Positions 55,432 through 64,000 of a stretch of 64,000 bases of DNA are shown in pieces. The stretch lies in NCBI RefSeq assembly GCF_018294505.1, contig NC_057794.1, forward strand, positions 190,023,114 through 190,087,113. The letters run 5' to 3'. The number at the start of each line of letters is the position of its first letter. The stretch's first letter is position 1. The DNA is from Triticum aestivum (taxonomy: Eukaryota; Streptophyta; Magnoliopsida; Poales; Poaceae). A model generated the notes under the pieces. The model did not search any database, was not told the origin of the DNA, and worked only from the letters and a program-made list of their open reading frames with translations. Both the position numbers and the translations under genes were made by a program.

Positions 55432-56600
55432 AAAGTGAACATAAGTATATTTGATATACATGTTATTGATGTGTACTTTACTAGTATTTATAGCAACCCC
55501 TTGGTATTTGATATTAGTTCAGTTGCTAAGAGTAGTAACTTGAAACGGGAGTTGCAGAATGAACAGAGACTTGTTAAGGGTGAAGTGACGATGTGTGTTG
55601 GAAGAGGTTCCAAGATTGATATGATCATCATCGCACACTCCCTATACTTTCGGGATTAGTGTTGAACCTAAATAAGTTTTATTTGGTGTTTGCATTGAGC
55701 ATAAATATGATTTGATCATGTTCATTGCAATACGGTTATTCATTTAAGTAAGAGAATAAATTGTTGTTCTGTTTACATGGATAAAACCTTATATGGTTAC
55801 ACACCCAATGAAAATGGTTCGTTGGATCTCGATCATAGTGATACACATATTCATAATATTGAAACCAAAAGATGCAAAGTTAATAATGATAGTCCAACTC
55901 ATTTGTGGCACTGCCGTTTAGGTCATATTGGTGTAAAGCGCATGAAGAAACTCCATGCTGATGGACTTTTGGAATAACTTGATTATGAATCAGTTGATGC
56001 TTACGAACCATGCCTCATGGGCAAGATGACTAAGACTCCGTTTTTCGGAACAATGCAGCAAGCAACAGATTTGTTGGAAATCATGCATACTGACGTATGT
56101 GGACCGATGAATATTGAAGCTCGCAGCAGGTATCATTATTTTCTGATCTTCACACATGATTTGAGAAGATATGAGTATATCTACTTGATGAAACACAAGT
56201 CTGAAATATTTGAAAACGTTCAAAGAATTTCAGAGTGAAGTGGAGAATCATCGTAACAAAAATAAAAGTTTCTACGATATGATCGCAGAAGTAAAATATT
56301 TGAGTTACGAGTTTGGCCTTCAGTTAAAAATAATGTGAAATAGTTTCACTACCCACGCCACCTGGAACACCACAATGTAATGGTGTGTCCGAAAGTCATA
56401 ATCGTATTTTATTAGATATGGTGCGATCTACGATGTCTCTTACCGATCTACCACTATCGTTTTTGGGGTTATGCATTAGAGACAGCTGCATTCACGTTAA
56501 ATAGGGCACCATCTAAATACATTGAGACGACACCGTATGAACTATGGTTTGGCAAGAAACCTAAGCTGTCGTTTCTTAAAGTTTGAGGTTGCAATGCTTA
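55432..56600 (+). pseudogene. Protease and integrase remnants of the Angela-type element
   Basis: The protease block reads VFDISSVAKSSN where an active D-T/S-G is expected, so the site is lost. The pre-integrase/zinc part reads LWHCRLGHIGVKRMKKLHAD with PCLMGKMTK. The first catalytic Asp of integrase (MHTDVCGPM, near 56090) remains, but the second block is damaged (EVKYLSYEFG). Stops at 55975-55977 and 56236-56238 and frameshifts follow. Later blocks (SLTDLPLSF) are only partly readable. Confidence 0.8.
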
Positions 56601-56601
56601 T

Positions 56602-58250
56602 GTGAAAAAGTTTCAACCTGATAAGCTCAAACCCAAATCGGAGAAGTGCGTCTTCGTAGGATACCAAAAAGAAAATGTTGGGTACACCTTCTATCACAGA
56701 TCCGAAGGCAAGATATTCGTTGCTTTGAATGGATCCTCTCTAGAGAAGGAGTTTCTCTCGAAAGAAGTGAGTGGGAGGAAAGTAGAACTTGATGAGGTAA
56801 CTGTACCTGCTCCCATATTGGAAAGTAGTACATCACAGAAACTGGTTTCTATGACACCTAAACCAATTAGTGTGGAAGTTAATGATGATGATCATAGAAC
56901 TTCAGATCAAGTTGCTACTGAACCTCGTAGATCAAACAGAGTAAGATCCACACCAGAGTGGTACGGTAATCCTGTTCTGGAAGTCATGCTACTAGATCAT
57001 GATGAACCTACGAACTATGAAGAAGCAATGGTGAGCCTAGATTCCGCGAAATGGCTTGAAGCCATGAAATCTGAGATGGGATCCATGTATGAGAACAAAG
57101 TGTGGACTTTGGTTGACTTTCCCGATGATCTGCAAGCAATTGAGAATAAATGGATCTTCAAGAAGAAGATTGACGCTGACGGTAATGTTACTGTCTACAA
57201 AGCTCGACTTGTTGCAAAAGGTTTTCGACAAGTTCAAGGGATTGACTACGATGAGACCTTCTCACCCGTAGCGATGCTTAAGCCTGTCCAAATCATGTTA
57301 GCAATTGTCGCATTTTATGATTATGAAATTTGGCAAATGGATGTCAAAACTGCATTCCTGAATGGATTTCTAGAAGAAGAGTTGTATATGATGCAACCAG
57401 AAGGTTTTTGTCGATCCAAAGGGAACTAACAAAGTGTGCAAGCTCCAGCGATCCATTTATGGACTGGTGCAAGCCTCTCGGAGTTGGAATAAACGCTTTG
57501 ATAAGTGTGATCAAAGCATTTGGTTTTATACAGACTTTTGGTGAAGCCTTTATTTACAAGAAAGTGAGTGGGAGCACTACAACATTTCTGATAAGTATAT
57601 GTGAATGACATATTGTTGATCGGAAATAATGTAGAATTATTCTGCAAAGCATAAAGGAGTGTTTTGAAAGAAGTTTTTCAAAGAAAGACCTCGGTGAAGC
57701 TGCTTACATATTGAGCATCAAGATCTATAGAGATAGATCAAGACGCTTGATATGTTTTTTTCAATGAGTACATACCATGACAAGATTTTGAAGTAGTTCA
57801 AAATGGAACAATCAAAGAAAGAGTTCTTGCCTATGTTACAAGGTGTGAAATTGAGTAAGACTCAAAGCCCGACCATGGCAGAAGATAGAAAGAGAATGAA
57901 AGTCATTCCCTATGCCTCAGCCATAGGTTCTATAAAGTATGCCATGTTGTGTACCTATTGTATACCCTACACTGTTTTTGGCAAGGGAGTACAATAGTGA
58001 TCTAGGAGTAGATCACTAGACAGCGGTCAAAATTATCCTTAGTTGAATAAGGATATGTTTCTCGATTATGGAGGTGACAAAAGGTTCATCGTAAAAGGAT
58101 TACATCGATACAAGATTTTGGCACTGATCCGGATGACTCTAAGTCTTCATCTGGATACATATTGAAAGTGGGAGCAATTAGCTAAAGGAGCTCCGTGCAG
58201 AGCATTGTAGACATAGAAATTTGCAAAATACATACGGATCTGAATTTTGG
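56602..58250 (+). pseudogene. pol: Reverse transcriptase and RNase H remnants of the Angela-type element
   Basis: 56602-57429 is open (KPKSEKCVFVGYQKENVGY, AKWLEAMKSEMGSMYENKVW, KARLVAKGFRQVQGIDY, MDVKTAFLNGFLEEELYM), then stops at 57427-57429. The catalytic box at 57598-57609 reads YVND instead of YVDD, losing one catalytic Asp. RNase H is represented only by scattered pieces (YASAIGSIKYAMLCT at about 57915, SSGYIL-like segment near 58150). Confidence 0.82.
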
Positions 58251-58483
58251 AAGACTCGTTGACTAAGCTTCTCTCACAAAGCAAAACATGATCACACCTT
58301 AGTACTCTTTGGGTGTTAATCACATAGAACTGTGAACTAGATTACTGACTCTAGTAAACCCTTTGGGTGTTGGTCACATGTGGATGTGCACTATGGGTGT
58401 TAACCACATAAAGATGTGAACTATTGATGTTAAATTACATGGCAATGTGAACTAGATTATTGACTCTAGTGCAAGTGGGAGAC
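58251..58483 (+). other. 3' untranslated part and polypurine tract of the Angela-type element
   Basis: Contains short repeats: GGGTGTT(A/G)(A/G)(T/C)CACAT three times, and TGTGAACTAGATTA(T/C)TGACT twice. It ends with the polypurine tract GCAAGTGGGAGAC (58471-58483), the usual tract of this family. Confidence 0.75.
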
Positions 58484-60123
58484 TGAAGGAAATATGCCCT
58501 AGAGGCAATAATAAAGTTATTATTTATTTCCTTATATCATGATAAATGTTTATTATTCATGCTAGAATTGTATTAACTGGAAACATAATACATGTGTGAA
58601 TACATAGACAAACAGAGTGTCACTAGTATGCCTCTACTTGACTAGCTCGTTAATCAAAGATGGTTATGTTTCCTAACCATGGACAAAGAGTTGTTATTTG
58701 ATTAATGGGATCACATCATTAGGTGAATGATCTGATTGACATGACCCATTCGATTAGCTTAGCACCCGATCGTTTAGTATGTTGCTATTGCTTTCTTCAT
58801 GACTTATACATGTTCCTATGACTATGAGATTATGCAACTCCCGTTTGCCGGAAGAACACTTTGTGTGCTACCAAAGGTCACAACGTAACTGGGTGATTAT
58901 AAAGGTGCTCTACAGGTGTCTCCAAAGGTACATGTTGGGTTGGCATATTTCGAGATTAGGATTTGTCACTCCGATTGTCGGAGAGGTATCTCTGGGCCCT
59001 CTCGGTAATGCACATCACATAAGCCTTGCAAGCATTGCAACTAATGAGTTAGTTGTGAGATGATGTATTACAGAACGAGTAAAGAGACTTGCTGGTAACG
59101 AGATTGAACTAGGTATTGAGATACCGACGATCGAATCTCGGGCAAGTAACATACCGATGACAAAGGGAACAACGTATGTTGTTATGCGGTCTGACCGATA
59201 AAGATCTTCGTAGAATATGTGGGAGCCAATATGAGCATCCAGGTTCCGCTATTGGTTATTGATCGGAGACATGTCTCGGTCATGTCTACATTGTTCTCGA
59301 ACCCGTAGGGTCCGCACGCTTAAGGTTTCGATGACAGTTATATTATGAGTTTATGACTTTTGATGTACCGAAGTCGGTTCGGAGTCCCGGATATGATCGC
59401 GGACATAATGAGGAGTCTCAAAATGGTCGAGACATAAAGATTGAGCCTCATGGGCCTAAAGTGGAGAAGAGGAGGGGCTGCCAGGGCAGGCCGCGCGCCC
59501 CCTCTCCCCCTAGTCTGAATTGGACAAGGAGGGAGGGGCAGCGCCCCCCTTTCCTTCCTCTCCTCTCTCCCTTCCTTCCCCCTCTCCTACTTGGACAAGG
59601 AAAGGGAGGGGAGTCATACTCCCGGTAGGAGTAGGACTCCTCCTGCGCGCCTCCTACTAGGGCCGGACGCACCCCCCCTTGGCTCCTTTATATACGGAGG
59701 CAGGGGGCACCCCTAGACACACAAGTTGATCCACGTGATCATTTTCTTAGCCGTGTGCGGTGCCCCCTTCCACCATAATCCTCGATAATATTGTAGCGGT
59801 GCTTAGGCGAAGCCCTGCGATGGTAGAACATCAAGATCGTCACTAAGCCGTCGTGCTGACGGAACTCTTCCCCGACACTTTGCTGGATCGGAGTCCGAGG
59901 ATCGTCATCGAGCTGAACGTGTGCTAAAACTCGGAGGTGTCGTAGTTTCGGTGCTTGATCGGTCGGGCCGTGAAGACGTACGACTACATCAACCGCGTTG
60001 TCATAACGCTTTCGCTGTCGGTCTATGAGGGTACGTAGACAACACTCTCCCCTCTCATTGCTATGCATCACCATGATCTTGCGTGTGCGTAGGAAATTTT
60101 TGAAATTACTACGTTCCCCAACA
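58484..60123 (+). repeat. 3' LTR of the Angela-type element
   Basis: Matches 51634-53371 but lacks about 98 bp after ACATAAAGATTGA (near 59442). TATA box at 59687-59694. Ends GTTCCCCAACA. Confidence 0.92.
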
Positions 60124-61661
60124 TGAACAGGAAAGGGTGATGCAGTAAAGTAGCGTAAGTATTTCCCTCGGTTTTTGAGAACCAAGGTATCAATCTAGTA
60201 GGAGATCATGCTCAAGTCCCACGCACCTACACAAACAAATAAGAACCTCGCAACCAACGCGATAAAGGGGTTGTCAATCCCTTCATGGTCACTTACAAGA
60301 GTGAGATATGATAGATATGATAAGATAATATTTTTGGTATTTTTATGATAAAGAGAAATAAAGATGCAAAGTAAGATAAACGGCAATAGAGATAATTAAG
60401 TATTGGAAGATTAATATGATAGAAGATAGACCCGGGGCCATAGGTTTCACTAGTAGCTTCTCTCAAGAGCATAAGTATTACTGTGGGTAAACGAATTACT
60501 GTCGAGCAATTGATAGAATTGAGCATAGTTATGAGAATATCTAGGTATGATCATGTATATAGGCATCACATCCAAGACAAGTAGACCAAAACGGTTCTGC
60601 ATCTACTACTATTACTCCACACATCAACTGCTATCCAGCATGCATCTAGAGTATTAAGTTCATAAGAACAGAGTAATGCTTTAAGTAAGATGACATGATG
60701 TAGAGGGATAAACTCATGCAATATGATATAAACCCCACCTTTTTATCCTCAATGGCAACAATACAATACGTGTCGGTTCCCTTTCTATCACTGGTATCAA
60801 GCACCACAAGATTGAACCCAAAGCTAAGCACTTCTCCCATTGCAAGAAAGATCAATCTAGTAGGCCAAACCAAACTGATAGTTCAAAGAGACTTGCAAAG
60901 GTAAACCAACCATACATAAAAGAGTTCAGAGGATAATCAAATATTGTTCATAGATAATCTGGATCATAAACCCACAATTCATCGGATCTCGACAAACACA
61001 CCGCAAAAGAAGATTATATCGAATAGATCTCCAAGAAGATCGAGGAGAACTTTGTATTGAGATACAAAGAGAGAGAAGAAGCCATATAGCTAATAACTAT
61101 GAACCCTAAGGTCTGAACTAAACTACTCACACATCACCGGAGAGGCCATGGAGTTGATGTAGAGGCCCTCCGTGATCGATGCCCCCTCCGGCGGAGCTCC
61201 GGAAAAGGCCCCAAGATGGGATCTCTTGGGTACAGAAGGTTGCGGCGGTCGTGTTGCTCCTGGATGTTTGGGGGTATGTGGATATATATAGGAGGAAGAA
61301 GTACGTCGGTGGAGCAACGGAGGGCCCACGAGGGTGGAGGGCGCGCCCAGGTGGGGTAGGCGCGCCCCCTGCCTCGTGGCTTCCTCTGTTGTTTCTTGAT
61401 GCCCACTCCATGTCTCCTGGATCACGTTCGTTGAGAAAATCACGTTCCCGAAGGTCTCATTCCGTTTGAACTCCGTTTGATATTCCTTTTCTTTGAAACC
61501 CTAAAATAGGCAAAAAAAACAGCAATTTGGGTTGGGCCTCCGATTAGTAGGTCAGTCCCAAAAATGATATAAAAGTGTAAAATAAAGCCCATTGACATCC
61601 AAAATAGATAATATAATAGCATGGAGCAATCAAAAATTATAGATACGTTGGAGACATATCA
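60124..61661 (-). repeat. Main part of a Sabrina/WHAM-type Gypsy 3' LTR
   Basis: Minus strand starts TGATATGTCTCCAACGTA at 61661, and the LTR is completed by 51596-51633 beyond the Angela-type insertion, about 1.57 kb in all. TATATATA (61283-61290) is a likely TATA box. Orientation follows from the polypurine tract on its right. Long open frames around 61123-61443 are only GC-rich LTR. Confidence 0.75.
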
Positions 61662-61680
61662 AGCATCCCCAAGCTTAATT
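61662..61680 (-). promoter_or_regulatory. Polypurine tract of the Sabrina/WHAM-type element
   Basis: The minus strand reads AATTAAGCTTGGGGATGCT directly before the LTR start at 61661, showing that this is the 3' LTR of a minus-strand element. Confidence 0.7.
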
Positions 61681-63557
61681 CTTGCTCGTCCTCGAGTAGG
61701 TAAATAATAAAAGAAGAATTTTTTATGTGGAATGCTTTCTAACATATTTCTCAATGTGATTTTTCTCTATTGTGGCATGAATTTTCAGATCCATAAGATT
61801 CAAGATAAAAGTTTAATATTGACATAAAAATAATAATACTTCAAGCATACTAACTAAGCAATCATGTCTTCTCAAAATAACATGGCCAAAGAAAGTTACC
61901 CCTACAAAATCATATAGTCTGGCTATGCTCTATCTTCACCACACAAAATATTTAAATCATGCACAACCCCGATGACAAACCAAGCAATTGTTTCATACTT
62001 TTGATGTTCACAAACTTTTTCAATCTTCACGCAATATATGAGTGTGAGCCATGGATATAGCACTATATGGTGGAATAGAATGGTGGTTGTGGAGAAGACA
62101 AAAAAGGAGAAGATAGTCTCACATCAACCAGGCTTATCTACGGGCTATGGAGATGCCCATCAATAGATATCGATGTCAGTGAGTAGGGATTGCCATGCAA
62201 CGGATGCACTAGAGCTATAAGTGTATGAAAGCTCAACAAAAGAAACTAAGTGGGTGTGCATCCAACTTGTTTGCTCATGAAGACCTAGGGAAATTTGAGG
62301 AAGCCCATCATTGGAATATACAAGCCAAGTTCTATAATGAAAAATTCCCACTAGTATATGAAAGTGATATCATAGGAGACTCTCTATCATGAAGATCATG
62401 GTGCTAATTTGAAGCACAAGTGTGGAAAAAGGATAGTAGCATTGTCCCTTCTCTCTTTTTCTCTCATTTTTTCCTTTGGGCCTTTTTTGGCCTCTTTTCC
62501 TTCTTTTTTTTATTTTTCATCCGGAGTATCATCCTGACTTGTGGAGGAACAATAGTCTCCATCATCCTTTCCTCACTGGCACAATGCTCTAATAATGATG
62601 ATCATCACACTTTATTTACTTACAACTCAAAATTTACAACTCGATACTTAGAACAAAATATGACTCTATGTGAATGCCTCCGGTGGTGTACCGGGATGTG
62701 CAATCATGCATGAGTGACATGTATGAAAATTATGAACGGTGGCTTTGCCACAAATACGATGCCAACTACATGATCATGCAAGCAATATGACAATGATGAA
62801 GCGTGTCATAATAACGGAACAATGGAAAGTTGCATGGCAGTATATCTCGGAATGGCTATGGAATGCCATAATAGGTAGGTATGGTGGCTGTTTTGAGGAA
62901 GGTATATGGTGGGTTTATGGTACCGACGATAGTTGCGCGATACTAGAGAGGCTAGCAATGGTTGAAGGGTGAGAGTGCGTATAATCCATGGACTCAACAT
63001 TAGTCATAAAGAACTCACATACTTATTGCAAAAATCTATTAGTTATAGAAACAAAGTATTACGCGCATGCTCCTAGGGGGATAGATTGGTAGGAAAAGAC
63101 CATCGCTCGTCCCCGACCGCCACTCATAAGGAAGACAATCAATAAATAAATCATCCTCCGACTTCATCACATAACGGTTCACCATACGTGCATGCTACTG
63201 GAATCACAAAATTTAACACAAGTATTTCTCAAATTCACAACTACTCAACTAGCATGACTCTAATATCACCATCTCCATATCTCAAAACAATTATCAAGTA
63301 TCAAACTTCTCATAGTATTCAATGCACTTGTATGAAAGTTTTTATTATTGCCTTGTTGTTCTAAAGGACTCTCAAAATAATATAAGTGAAGCATGAGAGT
63401 TCAATTATTTCTATAAAATAAAACCACCACCGTGCTCTAAAAGATATAAGTGAAACACTAGAGCAAAAACTATATAGCTCAAAAGATATAAGTGAAGCAC
63501 ATCGAGTATTCTAATAAATTCCCAATCATGTGAGTCTCTCTCAAAAGATGTGTACAG
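61681..63557 (-). mobile_element. Non-coding 3' interior of the Sabrina/WHAM-type element
   Basis: About 1.9 kb upstream of the 3' LTR on the minus strand. AT-rich, with a long pyrimidine run (62448-62520) and no supported reading frame; this family is known for a long untranslated stretch here. Repeated ATATAAGTGAA(G/A)CA motifs occur at 63380-63500. It is cut at 63558 by the long-LTR family, with TACAG (63553-63557) as the possible target site. Confidence 0.6.
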
Positions 63558-64000
63558 TGTCAGGACCCCGACTCGATGTCACATCGATCTAGCCGGTAAC
63601 ACCTCATATCACTTTGCGGCCTCACGCACGGTATCCCCACGGGTGTCGCCTTACCTTTGCCCGGGACCGTTTGCGCCTTTTGGCTCACGTATATGATAGT
63701 GTCGCTAGCATCCATATGATAAGGAGCCCGGGCTGACATGACTAGTCGTAAACCCAAAGTGGCACAGACTTACAGGGACAGGCATCCATGACCCAACTTC
63801 GAACGTGTCGGTCATCAGCAAGTGGGTCTGGGCTGTAGCACTGGGCTAGCAGGACTCCGGTAAACCGGGCTGTAGTGGGCTAACAGGACTCCGGTACTCA
63901 ATGCGTGACATTTCCCCGAAGGGACAGACACCGGAACGAAGAAGGACACATGCCGGCCAGCCTAAGTGCTCCAGAGCAGTAGCAAGCTACCATGGCTCAG
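63558..64000 (-). repeat. Partial second LTR of the long-LTR Gypsy family
   Basis: TGTCAGGACCCCGA and the next 440 bp match 2789-3232 closely in the same orientation. There is no primer site on its left, so it is a 3' LTR or a solo LTR and not the partner of 2789-6917. It continues beyond the window. Confidence 0.85.

Larger units (their letters stand above)
51634..60123 (+). mobile_element. Angela/WIS/BARE1-type Copia element, nested in an LTR
   Basis: 5' LTR 51634-53371, primer site 53373-53385, interior to 58483, 3' LTR 58484-60123. The flanks are TGAAG (51629-51633) and TGAAC (60124-60128), a target duplication with one mismatch. It sits inside the Sabrina/WHAM-type LTR. The interior is badly decayed: every pol domain has stops or frameshifts and several catalytic residues are gone. 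By eye the LTRs differ at only about 25 positions in the first 950 bp. Confidence 0.9.

Noticed and set aside
61123..61443. Three overlapping minus-strand frames of 90-106 codons
   Set aside because: They sit in the GC-rich leader part of a Sabrina/WHAM-type LTR and show no domain.
2789..64000. The long-family LTRs at 2789-6917 and 63558-64000 as the two ends of one giant element
   Set aside because: Both have the same orientation, but the left one has its primer site on its left, so it is the right end of an element extending leftward. The right one has no primer site and opens an element extending rightward.

Overview
The window looks like intergenic DNA from a large Triticeae (wheat-type) genome. 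No host gene, tRNA, rRNA or CRISPR could be supported. Almost every base belongs to LTR retrotransposons nested inside one another. Typical marks are TG...CA long terminal repeats, tRNA-Met-type primer sites (TGGTATCAGAGC), 5-bp target duplications, and pol genes broken by stop codons. Family names (Angela/WIS/BARE1, Sabrina/WHAM, Maximus/SIRE, Tat) are recalled from general knowledge and not confirmed by a search. Two assembly gaps are present (528-568 and 27019-27584).

Layout, left to right. (A) 1-6917: right-hand part of a minus-strand Ty3/Gypsy element with a very long LTR (2789-6917) and a decayed interior. It interrupts (B) 6918-9095: a small Copia-like element with a gag but no pol, kept as a partial tandem (interior tail, LTR, interior, LTR). 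(C) 9096-49503: a large minus-strand Tat-lineage Gypsy element that hosts B and two further insertions. Its 5' LTR is 48953-49503; gag-pol runs leftward from 48879 to about 42694; a 73-bp tandem array lies at 26757-27980; and a spliced accessory gene on the opposite strand lies at 9096-26428. (D) 11640-25576: a second, complete Tat element on the plus strand, inserted in an exon of C's accessory gene (target duplication AATGA). It carries its own antisense accessory gene at 20072-23787. (E) 27986-42584: a complete minus-strand Copia element of Maximus/SIRE type inserted in C (target duplication TTTAG), with a long third open reading frame (30075-33874) after pol. (F) 49504-51595: unassigned repeat-rich DNA. 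(G) 51596-51633 plus 60124-63557: a Sabrina/WHAM-type Gypsy 3' LTR and adjoining interior, split by (H) 51634-60123: an Angela/WIS/BARE1-type Copia element on the plus strand. (I) 63558-64000: start of a second LTR of the long-LTR family seen in A.

How the parts work. In C and D, gag-pol and an antisense, intron-containing gene converge tail to tail. The two antisense proteins share an N-terminal domain (resembling Pfam 'putative gypsy type transposon', PF04195), a coiled coil and a C-terminal LWP...W..SSA block, so they form one conserved family. Both gag-pol copies also carry a degenerate first RNase H followed by a second RNase H with intact acidic residues. D's antisense gene and E's third ORF each sit behind what looks like their own TATA-led leader. 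Most premature stops in C, D and E read as C-to-T changes in CGA, CAG or CAA codons, as expected for long-methylated DNA. The Angela-type element H is the exception: its LTRs are much more alike than its ruined interior would suggest.
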